Positions 23,521-33,699 of a stretch of DNA of 64,000 nt are shown piece by piece. Origin of the DNA: Camarhynchus parvulus (lineage: Eukaryota > Chordata > Aves > Passeriformes > Thraupidae); the NCBI RefSeq assembly GCF_901933205.1, contig NC_044590.1, forward strand, positions 8,633,501-8,697,500. The letters are read 5' to 3'. The translations under genes were made by a program, and so were the position numbers. A model generated the notes under the pieces. It did not search any database and was not told the DNA's origin. It saw only the letters and a list, made by a program, of their open reading frames with translations. Positions within the stretch are counted from its first letter, which is position 1. The number at the start of each line of letters is the position of its first letter.

Positions 23521-25092
23521 GCACAATTACAAGGTGAGTTTGGAGACACCTACCAGCATCACTGCCTGCACATCAGTGGGTGCCTCCATTTGCAGCCCCT
23601 TTGGTGCTGCAGGGGACATGGCAGCTGCGTGAGAACATGCAGCACCCTCGAGCAGGACAAGAACTGAAGCAAAACAATGTCTATTTTAGCCTGAAACCAC
23701 GAGAAAAATAGAGATGGCCAAAAAGAATGAGCAATTTGATCAGGAAACAGGAGAGAGCCATCCAGCTCCATGGAAAATACAAAGGGTCTGTCAGTAACCA
23801 CACAAGGTCAGGATCTGGCGATTATATCTTGTCTGAAAGATAAAACTCATAGTGATATTTTTAAAAGACATTTATGTTTGATGATGTTTGATACTCAATA
23901 AAAAATTAACTCCCAGAGGATCACAATATTGAATATATCATGATTTTTGACACTGTTTTCCAGATAACAATGGAAAACCTCATCTGGCTGAAGTTCCCAA
24001 GCTTTGTTTTACAAAAGTCTTATTCTTTGAATTATCTGAATGTTTAACTTAGTGGGACAATTATGAATTGCTCTCGTCTGGACTGCAGGAAAAAAAAAAA
24101 TCTCCCAGAAGTTTTGCCCAGGGTTTGATCTTTCTCTGTTGTCCCTTCACAACAGCTGATGCAAGGCTGTGCTGTGCTAATGAGAAGCCCCTCAGTCTGA
24201 AGGATGAGCTCCCACTATAATTTTGGCTAAGCCAAGCCTTTTCTTGGTTGTGATAGTCCATTTGCTCCTCATGGAATCACTCAGCTCCTTCCTCTTGGCA
24301 ATGTCAGACTCTGAGAGCAGAACCAGCCCCAAGCCCCATTTATCAGTGCTTCTTTTTACCTAAAAACCTCTGGGAAATGGTGAAAGATGCAGTGCTCCCA
24401 GCACCAGGCGTGGTTCCTGTGTCTCCTTTGGCAGGGGCAGTGCCCTGCTGGCCTTGCCACCGTGGCTGGGAGCTGGGAGGGCTCAGCTGGTCCCACATGC
24501 AGCCAAGGCTCCTGGTGCCGTTGCCTGACCATCAGAACCTGGACAGCAGCCCTGAATTCTTTTCTCACAAGTCACTTGGCCAGGCCCCAGCTGGTAAATA
24601 CTTTCAGTCCCTGCATCCCAGCCCTGGGGTGGGAGCAGTGACCTCAAGGTAAAAGAGTGCCTGGCCCATCCCTGGTCCCTCGGGGTGGCCAGTCCTCTCA
24701 GCCTGGCTCTGCTCAACAGTTCAGGTGTGAGAACCAGAGGGAATAAAAATGCCCAGACAGGGGTGGAAATAGCCATCAGCACCTCTCTCTGCTCTTGCTG
24801 TTTGAAACTGGAGCCAGATTCATTCTGGGTAGGAAACAATTCTCCCATCTTGCCAAAAAGCAGAGATATTTCAAAATTTCCCAAAGCCATGGTATTTTCC
24901 AGAAGTCTCATGAAAAACATGAGCAGCCACCCCAAAGTGTCCAACAGCCAAAGGAGACCTGAGGCATCTCCATTTCAGCTCAGGGCTCTTGGTTTTCCCA
25001 AGCTGGGTGTCTGTCCAGCTTTCCAGAAGTGCTGTGCCCCCTCCATGGGCAGCCCTGCTCCTCTGCAGAGGGGATTTGGGCCAGGAGTGCCC

Positions 25093-25180
25093 AGGAGCAA
25101 AGGGAATGTTCTCCCCACCAAGCCATGGAGCTGGGCAGGAGCAAAGGGAATGTTCTCCCCACCAAGCCATGGAGCTGGGC
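25093..25180. repeat. Exact 44-bp tandem duplication
   Basis: The unit starting AGGAGCAAAGGGAATGTTCT at 25093 is repeated without mismatch at 25137. Lack of divergence implies a recent event. Confidence 0.93.
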
Positions 25181-28100
25181 TCACCCACATTTTCACAGCC
25201 AGGACCCAGAACAGCCTCACAGAGCTGGACAGACAGACAGCCTGCCAGAAATGGACATCCAGACCCTGCTCTGACTTGCCCCAGCTCTAGGGAGGGTGCT
25301 TAACACATGATGTGTTGTAAAGAGGAGTCTCCAGCAAAGGAAAGGCATGAAGGGAGAATATGCTCCATATCCACCCCAGATGGATGCAATTTCAGCTGAG
25401 CAGGGTGTGCAAATGAAGCTTTTCTGTGTTATTCACGATGGCACGTTAGAAGAGCAAACACATGAAAAATTCAGCTCTCTAAAATGTAAATTCACTGGGG
25501 CAGTTCCTTCATTTCTATAGAAACAGCAAAGCTTGCCAGTGGCTAACTCAAAGGAGATGTATTCAGATCCCTGTATCAACTATTTTCTTGCACAACTGAC
25601 CACAAAAAAAAATGAAAAAAACTTATAACCCCCCAAAAATCCTGACAATAATACCATGGAAACTGTGGAGTGAGACATATGGACTTAATTACTAGCTCTG
25701 AAATCACACGTATGGTACAGAACACTCACAGGTTATGTGCTCCAGAGGGGAAGGGCTATAACAGCATTTATAAAACAAACTGCTAATGTGCTGTTCTGCT
25801 GCAGCTTTGCACATCAAAACAGCTGCAGGGGCTGAATTCCTGTGCCAGGCCCTGCCTGCAGCCCCAGCACAGTGACCTGGGTGGGGACCTGGGACCCAGA
25901 GCTGGGAGAAGGGAAGCCAGAGCCCAAGTCACCCATGGAGAATCCTCCCTGGGAAGGCAGATCATGGGAGACTTTGTGGGTAGCTTGAAGTGTGGGCAGC
26001 TTGCCAGGCATGGGATGCTGGGTTTGGCCCCATCTGACTGCCTGACTCAGGTTTGATTCAGGCTCTCTGTCACTGCCTGGGCTCTCACAGCTTCCTGGTG
26101 ATGTCAAACCATCACAGTGATGTCACCTCACAACATCTAAATCTCAGTGACATCAGGTGTGGGGGGAAGCTCCTTTCTCTACTCTTTCCTCCCCTTGCTC
26201 AGAGCTGTGGAAAGAGTAGAGAGAGGAGCTGACCCTGTAGCCAGGACACATCAGGTGACAGGGGTTCCATGTCCAGCTGGCTCCCCTGGGCAGCCCTGAG
26301 CCTCAGCCTCCCCCAGGGGTGCCCTGCTGTCCCCTGAGACCTCACACAGGGGTCTGTCAGCTGCTCCAAGGGTGCCTCATTGTGGGAAATGAGAGGTTCT
26401 TATTTCTGTTACCAGCACTGCCACCTGATTTTTACCTGGGAAATGAACTCATGGCCATTAATCAGGAATCCCTAATAAACCCAAGGCTAGAATAATTAAT
26501 TGTGGCAGGGCTGGATCAGTACTTTGGCTCTCCCAAGGCACTCCCAGGATGTTTGGCTGAGCTGTGGGAGGGGACCAGCTGTGGGGCAGAAAGTGGAACA
26601 TGAGAGGTATCTGCAGCCTCAGGTATCAAACCCTTGGGCTTGTGAGCGCCTGTGAGTGGGTCCTGAACCACCTGCTGCCAGTGAGTTCAGAGCAATGTGC
26701 CCTCCTCATGCCTCCCCTGGCACGGGCAGGGCTGCCAGACCAGCTCCCTGACCTCCAGGCATGGCCTGGGTGATGCACAGAGCTGGGGCTCCACCATGCA
26801 GAGCAGGGGCTCTGGCACTTGCATAGTGACAGCAGCCTTTGGAAAGTGTCCTGGTGTTCCCACAAGCTGCCATGACCTCGTTAACAGCCTGGCTTCAGCT
26901 AATCAAGCACAGGCACAGTGGGGATTTGGGGTGGTAATGTGAGAGCTCAGCCTGCCCTCCTCCCTGCTGGGCTGTGCCCACCCTGCTCCATGCCCTGCCT
27001 TCCAGGCTCTGGAAAACATGGAGCTGAGGCCAGGATTGCTGCTCAGGTGGCTGAGAACTTGTTTCACAAAAGCAAAACAGGGAGAAAAGGCCAGAGGGAG
27101 AGATGGGGCATCACCCTTGGTTGTGGGGTTTTGGTGTTCTGCTTGTAGCAGCCAGCAGCTCCTGTGTGTTGGCCATCACAGACCTGACACCTAGCAGCAG
27201 TTCTCATCATACCTGAATGAAACAGGGACTCTGAGCACAGCCACCAGGATCATCCCCTGGCCAGCACAGGAGCAGCACTCCTGGCCCCAGAACATCCTGC
27301 AGGAGCCAGGGAGAGCTGCAGGACATCCTGCATCCTTTGAGCTCTGGGCTCACAAATTGTCCTTTCATATTTTGTGGTAAAGTCTGGGGAATGGGAATAT
27401 GGGGAAGTGGCTCTGTCTAGTGTAGGTCTTGAGGTGCTAAGGTTTGTCTTTCCTAAGAGCCAGCCTCACATCTTCAGTCACAGGGGACAAGAGAAAAGCT
27501 TCCACAGGGCAGACTGAGAAAGCATTGGGAGGCAATGGCTGAGCACCTGCTTTTCATCCCCAAACTTGGATTTCTAACTCTCACAATTAGGATTATCATA
27601 ATACTTCAGGGGCTGAATTTGCATTTACAGGGCTTGAAATCATCAGGGTCAGACTGCAGCCTTCTCTGCATCAGGTACCCAAGACAATGCAACACGATGT
27701 GCATCCAACCACCCCACCCCACAGCCTCCCCAGGTGGCCACAGTCCCTCTCAGGGTGGGGATGATGTGGCAGCATCACCACAGCAAATCCATTTCCAGCT
27801 CCTTTGGGTGACCTCTCTTCCACAGCCTGCCATGCACTGGGTGCAGCATTAAATACAGGGGTGGATGCCCTGTTGCTGCCTGGTCACAGCACTGTCCCAC
27901 AGCAGCAGCAGGGACAGCCCTGCCAACCCCTTCAAATCCCAGGAGGAAAGTGCCAGCTCTGCCTGGGCAGACGTGCCAGTGGGACAGGGCATGAAGCTTC
28001 CCTGCCAGGCTAGGGGAAGGGAGCTGGATCACCCCATCAGCCTGGTTCCCCAGCCTGCTCCCCAGGGACAGCACAGCATCCCTTCCCTTCACTCCTTGTC

Positions 28101-28258
28101 CCTGTGCGCAGCATATTCTCACCTTGAGAAGAGTGGAAATGGCAGCTGGAATGTGGGCTGGAAAAAAAAAATGAAAGGAAAAAAAGAAAATCTTGAGGCC
28201 TGTCCAAACCTACTCATGTTTATATTGGAGCCTGTGAGTGACATCAGAGCAGGGAGAG

Positions 28259-28264
28259 TATAAA
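28259..28264 (+). promoter_or_regulatory. TATA box of CCN5
   Basis: TATAAA lies 95 bp before the CCN5 start codon, placing the likely cap site near 28290 and giving a short 5' UTR. A two-codon upstream ORF (ATG at 28330) precedes the main start. Confidence 0.7.
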
Positions 28265-28358
28265 CACCAGCAGGACCTACTCTGGGCTTTAAAACCTGCG
28301 AACACTGCCTCCAAACTGCCTGGGGGGTGATGTGCTGAAGTGGCACAGGGAGAGAAGC

Positions 28359-28418
28359 ATGAGCCTCCAGCTGGAGAAGCAGCTCCTCTTCCTCTCCCTG
28401 CTCTGCATTCTCTCCAAG
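28359..28418 (+). CDS. CCN5: CCN5 exon 1, signal peptide
   Basis: ATG at 28359 opens [20 protein letters not shown], a typical signal peptide with hydrophobic core [10 protein letters not shown], ending at donor GTAAGG (28419). The human protein also ends this exon at Leu-Ser-Lys. A nearby in-frame GTG at 28332 is not a credible start. Confidence 0.93.
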
Positions 28419-31400
28419 GTAAGGCAGAGGGGCACCGGGGCAGCTTTAGCCGAGGAGCCCCCGGCTCTGGCAGCGTGGGCTGCAGGAGGCACTGGGGTGT
28501 CACCACCACCGAGCCCGGCAGCCGGGCTGTGCTGATGCAGGGGGCAGAGCTGTGCTCGGAGAGGAGTTTGGGATGAAGCAGCCGGGTCCGAGCGTTCCTG
28601 GGCCCGAGGCTCGCTGCGAATCCCCGGAGCGCACAGGAATGCCAGCAATGCGCTGCGCACCCGCCGCCCCTGCCGCTCTCCGCGCCCGGTCCCCGCCAGG
28701 CAGCGAGCAGCAGCTGGGCGGCAGCGGCTCCTCCAGGCTCCTCCAGGCTCCGGCTCCTCCATCCCCGCCCAGGCTCCCGAGGCGGGGGCCAAGCCACGAG
28801 CACCAGCCCTGGCATTACTCAGCTCTCCCCACTTCTCAGAATGCTCACGCCAAGCCAGTGCCTCCAATGGGATTTGGGTTGTTGTAGAGGTTTTATTAAT
28901 TTTTTTTCTCTTGGACTCTGTGTGAAAATATTTGCCTGTGCAGAGAACAGGAATGTTGAAAAATTTGGGACATCTCAGCTCCAAGCTCTAATTGCTGCCT
29001 GAATCCCCAGGCATGGATGTTGTGGCCATATCGTGCCTATTTGACTCTTTTCCCAGAGTTCAGACCTCTGACAGAAGCCACATTGTCACCTAAAGATAAG
29101 TAAATTACAAGGAGCAGGGAGAAATGGATTTATGGCTTGGCTAATCTTCCTAAAACATTGATTTGTAATAACAACCTCCTGAAAAATGAAAAATGCCCTT
29201 GGCTGCCTGGGTAAGCTGTAACAGAGCAGTGATTCCTGCCCCAGGTGCTCACGAGAATCACCTGGAGCATCGTGCTGCCAGCCCAAACCTGGCCACCACA
29301 GCCAGTCCCTCAGTCCCTGCCACATTAATAATGCTGCTCACTGGCAGAACTAGGACAAGACCCAGATCACCCCATCCCAATCCATATTTTAACTCCAGTT
29401 ATTGGCACTGACACTCCTACAGCCCCACGAAAAGCATCTGAACAGCTGCAAATGGGGAGCAGATAGAGCAGCAGGAGCCACCCTCTCTGTCTGACTTACC
29501 ATGTCAGACCTGGTGCCACTGGGAGAAAGAAAAAGAAAAATGGCATCTAAAACCTACATGGTCTGTCTGAACCCATCTCTCTCCTGGCAGACTCTGCAGT
29601 CACACCAGTACCTGGACCAGGGCAGGGATGAATGTTTTGGTTGCAGGTTTGCTGTGCTGCCCTGCATCCAGCAGCACGTGCATGGTGCTGAGCAGCAGGG
29701 CTGCCAGGGGGCTCCCAGCACTGTCAGGGCAGCACTGGTGAAGGATTCACTTCCAAACTGCAGAGCCAGCTCTTGTGGCTTCAGGCTCTATATGCAATAG
29801 CTCTGTCACGTGTAACATGATGGGAGCTCAGGAGCTGCCCAAAAGAGCTGTTGGGGCCAGGGTGGTTGTGCAAGCAGGATGAGCCAAGGGTATAAAATCC
29901 ACCTGCCCAGGTGAACTCCTGTGGGCACCTCCCTGGCAGACAATTGGCTGAGCAGGCAAAGGACTGCAGCGCACAGCCCTGCCAAAGTGATTACTCAGTC
30001 TAGGCATGAGGGAAAACAGCTCCCAGTCCTTGAAACGTGCCTTTCTCTGGGCTCCTTGCCCAGTGGGCCAGGCCAGGTGAGGATGCTGCAGCCAGGGACA
30101 AGCAGAGGATGCAGCTGAACCAGTGAGGAATGCAGTGAGCTCTTCCTGGCTTCAGATCCCCACTGCTGATGCAATGTCCTGTTTCTTGGCATGAATGAGA
30201 GCTCTTGAGACTGTAAGGAGTGAGGTGCTGTGCACTCTCCATGTGAATTCAGTCCCTGCAAAGCCACCTCTCCTGGGCTGGGCACAGCCTGCTGCCTTGG
30301 GAGCAGGCATGGGGGTGGGCTGCTTTACCTCCCTCCCTTCCTCTCTCCCACTGGGCTGTTTGGGGCTGCTGACCTCACTAAATAACCACCACTGTCTGGG
30401 ATGTTCACCTTGTAGCTGCATTCTCCTGTGTGTTCAGAGCAGTGGCACATTAAAGCTCCCATCTTTCAGAGTGCTGAGCTTCTGAGCATCCTTGATTCTC
30501 CATGGTTTTCCATAGGTGCCCTTCAAAGGGGACAGTAGGATGCTTTGAGATATTCCCATGGGTTTGGAGCTTCCCTCCACCAAAAATCTGCCCCCATGGT
30601 TGAGACAAAGTTACCTGGCTGTCCCAGTGACAAAGCAGCTGCTAGCCCAAAACCTCCTGTATGGATTGAGCTTTGCCTCCACAGGTTTGTGCCCAGCTGT
30701 GCCGGAGGCCGTGCTACTGTCCCTGGGTGCCACCCCGCTGTCCCCGCGGCTCCCCCCTGGTCCTGGATGGGTGTGGCTGCTGCAAGGTCTGTGCCCGGCG
30801 CCTGGGAGAGCCCTGCGACTTCCTGCACGTCTGTGACCAGAGCCAGGGCCTCGTCTGTGACTACAGCTCAGCACCTGCGGGGACGGGAGGCACCTGCAAC
30901 TGTGAGCACAGGGGTGCCCCCTTTCCCCAGGGGTACCCCCAGAGTCCAGCCCAGCACACAGCCCCCCTCCAGCCAGGGCCTCACATGGCTACAGGCATCC
31001 CACAGCACCACCAGGGGAGTGGGTGAGGCTGGGAGAGCAGCTTTCCTGAGGATGGCTCATGCAGCTTGGCCGTGGGGCTGTGCCCCATCTCCTGCCGGCT
31101 CTTGTGCTGCTTTCTGGCTGAGAATTCAGGGTGGTTTCAGTGAAAATGGACAGCGGGGTCCCAGGGATGCCAAGGCTGGAGCCTGGGGGTCCTGCAGAGA
31201 AATCTCAGAGAAGTTTTCCCAGCCTGGAAATCCTGAAGGCAGGGTCAGAGCCAAAGGGCAGGGGGCTCTCACAGCTTGTGAGCTGTTGCTTTGAAAAAAC
31301 AGAGAGATGAGGAGAAAAGACAGGGAAGGGGAGGAGACTGAGTGATGAACTTGCTGCTGCACACCCATGTCTGCCCTGCACACCACTCGGTCAATTCTGT

Positions 31401-33031
31401 GGTCTCCACCTCAATCCCTTTGTCCAGCCCCACAGTTACCCCCAGCACTGCCCCTGCCATCCCCATCTCTCTGTCTCTCTGTCCCTCACGGGCTCCCCGG
31501 CTGTCTCTTGCAGTTGAGGACGATGAGGAGGGCTGCGAGGTGAACGGCCGGCTCTACCGAGACGGGGAGGTTTTCCAGCCCAGCTGCAAAATCCAGTGCC
31601 ACTGCCTGGACGGGGGCTTCACCTGCATCCCGCTGTGCCAGGAGGATGTGAGGCTGCCCAGCCCCGACTGCCCCTTCCCTCGGCGCGTGGAGATCCCAGG
31701 GAAGTGCTGCCCCGAGTGGGTCTGTGAAGGTGCCCAGGAGCAGCCCCTGCCCCAGGATGCCAGGGCAGGTGAGATGCAGGGCAGCTCCAGGGAGGGGATG
31801 TCTGACTGTGTTCACAGGGGTTTTTGGTTGAGGGAAGAGATGAGGATCTGACTCCATGTTTCAGAAGGCTTGATTTATTATTTTATGATATATATTACAT
31901 TAAAACTATACTAAAAGAATAGAAGAAAAGATTTCATCAGAAGGCTAGCTAAGAATAGAATAGCAAGGAATGATAACAAAGGCTCTGTCGCGGACTCTCT
32001 GCCCGAGCCAGCTGGGCTGTGATTGGCCATTAATTAGAAACATCCAACATGGACCAATCACAGATCCCCTGTTGCATTCCACAGCAGCAGATAATCATTT
32101 ACATTTTGTTCCTGAGGCCTCTCAGCTTCTCAGGAGGAAAAATCCTAAGAAAAGGATTTTTCATAAAAGATGTCTGTGACAGGGATGCCCACGCGAATCT
32201 CTGGGGATGGTCCCGTCACCCCAGGCTGTGAAACGCCAGCAGGGGACACCTCCCAGGTCTCTCTGCCACGCAGGGCTTTGCCTGCAGCACCACAGCGTGC
32301 ACATCACCTGCCTCCAACCCCCCTTTCCCCCGCGTCGTGTCTTGCAGCCCCCGGGGCGGTGTCCCCGCTGCTGCGGTACCCCTGCCCGCCGTGGGGCACG
32401 GAGTGGAGCGCCTGCTCGGCCACCTGCGGGCTGGGCTTTGCCAGCCGCGTGTCCAACCAGAACCGCCTGTGCCGGCTGGAGACCCAGCGGCGGCTCTGCT
32501 CGGCCGGACCCTGCCCGGCCCTGCCCGCAGCGCTGCCGGCGGTGAGTGAGGCTGGGGGAGCTGCTGCTCCGGGGGGAACACGGGTGATGACAAAGGGAAG
32601 GGCCAGCAGCGCTTCTTACCTGTGGGCCCCCATCAGCCCTCCTCAGCCACGAGCTGAGCGTGTCTCAGGACACACGAACCATCTCCTGAAACAGCCGATG
32701 GAGGTGCTGACCCCAATGTTGGGGTCTCTGGATATCTGTGTATCCCATGCAGGTGAGCTTGGCCTGCCCCTATGGCCACAGATGGATTTGCAGCTCCTGC
32801 CTGGCTCACTGGGCACACCCAGGAGGTGCTTCTGCCACCCTTTTTAGCCTGGCACATCCCCAGTGTGGACACAGTGCTAATCTGCCTTTCTGGTGTGCAG
32901 GTGGCACTTTCTGCCCAATTCTTTCCCCCTGCACTGCCATGCTACATGCAGGGGACACACCACCAGCCCTCTCCATCTCCCCACTGATCTCCATTCTGCC
33001 TTTCCAGAGGGCAAGAGGAGGTCGTTTGTAG
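28359..33031 (+). CDS. CCN5: CCN5 / WISP2 matricellular protein (five coding exons)
   Basis: Secreted CCN-family matricellular protein; in mammals it restrains proliferation and motility and modulates Wnt/IGF/TGF-beta contexts. Exons: 28359-28418 (signal peptide), 30685-30901 (IGFBP-like, with [17 protein letters not shown]), 31514-31768 ([15 protein letters not shown] to GKCCPEWVC), 32348-32541 (TSP1, [20 protein letters not shown]) and a proposed 24-nt terminal exon 33008-33031. Phases join cleanly (0, 1, 1, 0). The predicted product is 249 residues; human CCN5 is 250. No C-terminal cystine-knot domain is present, the diagnostic difference between CCN5 and other CCNs. Motifs such as LVLDGCGCC and [13 protein letters not shown] are close to the human protein as I recall it. 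Neighbours ADA upstream and KCNK15 downstream agree with the mammalian order. The family call is very secure; the last exon is less so. Confidence 0.93.
30685..30901 (+). CDS. CCN5: CCN5 exon 2, IGFBP-like domain
   Basis: The acceptor CCTCCACAG precedes 30685 and the donor GTGAGC follows 30901. The exon encodes about 72 residues (21-92) from [12 protein letters not shown] to GGTCN, with 12 visible cysteines in the spacing of the CCN IGFBP module. It ends in phase 1. Confidence 0.95.
31514..31768 (+). CDS. CCN5: CCN5 exon 3, von Willebrand type C domain
   Basis: Acceptor TCTCTTGCAG, donor GTGAGA. It encodes [19 protein letters not shown] through [11 protein letters not shown] (about residues 93-160), then a variable linker to residue 177. 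Cysteines follow the VWC pattern. The donor lies only 32 bp before an LTR insertion. Confidence 0.95.
31801..32181 (-). mobile_element. Solo LTR in CCN5 intron 3
   Basis: Minus-strand element opening TGTCACAGACATCTTTTATG, with an inverted CCAAT pair (GATTGGCCATTAATTAG on the plus strand) and AATAAA-rich 3' half. GGGATG occurs on both sides (31795-31800 and 32182-32187), a 6-bp target duplication. One terminal base appears mutated (plus strand TC instead of TG). It is a very common passerine LTR by memory. It fills 381 of the 579 bases of the intron. Confidence 0.92.
32348..32541 (+). CDS. CCN5: CCN5 exon 4, thrombospondin type 1 domain
   Basis: Acceptor CGTGTCTTGCAG. It encodes residues 179-242 including [20 protein letters not shown] and [17 protein letters not shown], the TSP1 WxxCxxxCG core with CCN-specific NQN. 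A strong donor GTGAGT begins at 32542 after PAALPA. If that donor were unused, the frame would run to a stop at about 32845 with unrelated sequence. Confidence 0.92.
33008..33031 (+). CDS. CCN5: CCN5 proposed terminal mini-exon
   Basis: A pyrimidine-rich acceptor (CATTCTGCCTTTCCAG) ends at 33007. In the phase delivered by exon 4 it reads RARGGRL and stops at TAG (33029-33031). With it the protein is 249 residues, near the 250 of human CCN5, whose tail is likewise short and basic/serine-rich. In human the stop lies in the TSP1 exon as I recall, so the extra exon is inference. Confidence 0.5.
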   Translation, partial: RARGGRL

Positions 33032-33668
33032 CTGTGCCCACCCCGGATTCACCCTGGAGCCAACGCCTCATCCTGGCAAAGAGTCTGGCACAAACCCATG
33101 GCACTGTGGTTATGGTGAAGATGGAGGGTGTTTCCACCGGGAAAACAGAGAAGAAATGATGGACTTGGGCTGCAAAGGAGGCTGGAAACAGAGAACAAGA
33201 TCCCTGTGTCACCCTTCACCTGCCTCCTCTGCACACCCCGCTGCCCCAGGCAGGGGTACTGGGCAGCATTCCGAGTTCCTTAGGCTGAATGAAATGGGGA
33301 AATCCTGCTCCAAGCATAAACCCACCCAAGAAACCAGGAATTGGTCCTTTCCTGGACCAGTGGGGCTTCTGAAGAGATGATGCTGCTTCTCTGCCACATC
33401 ATGCAGCTCTGCTTTGCAGGGACTTCAGGAAAGACCATCTCCAGCACCTGGAAGCCAAAACTCCCTGGAGGGAACCCTCATGCCCTGGCCCCCCGGGGAG
33501 GGAGCAGCTCATCAAGCTCCCTGTGACCCCACAAGTCACTGCCACACCAGGCTGAGCTGCTCAGCCACGCAGGAGCTCAGCCAGCCCATGGTACCCACCC
33601 TGCCTTCCCAGGCATGGGCAGGGTCCTCCTGATGGCACCTCTAACTCACCTTCCCCTCATCCCTCCAG

Positions 33669-33674
33669 AATAAA
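33669..33674 (+). terminator. CCN5 polyadenylation signal
   Basis: AATAAA (in CCAGAATAAACACG) with a downstream TCTGGTGGTTTGG GU-rich stretch. It gives a 3' UTR of about 650 bp after the proposed stop. Confidence 0.7.
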
Positions 33675-33699
33675 CACGAGCCTTCCCGCTCTGCCTGGC

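Larger units (their letters stand above)
20636..28250. other. ADA-CCN5 intergenic region, right part
   Basis: No supported gene. It contains a CR1 fragment (21.72-21.87 kb), a 43-bp triple repeat (23.4 kb), an exact 44-bp duplication (25.09 kb) and AT-rich blocks at 22.33-22.48, 23.80-24.06 and 26.43-26.51 kb that may be noncoding regulatory DNA. A 310-codon minus-strand ORF (20575-21507) is treated under findings. Confidence 0.6.

Noticed and set aside
32542..32847. Read-through C-terminal extension of CCN5 to a stop near 32845
   Set aside because: It would add about 100 residues without similarity to any CCN5; a strong donor lies at 32542. Kept only as the alternative.
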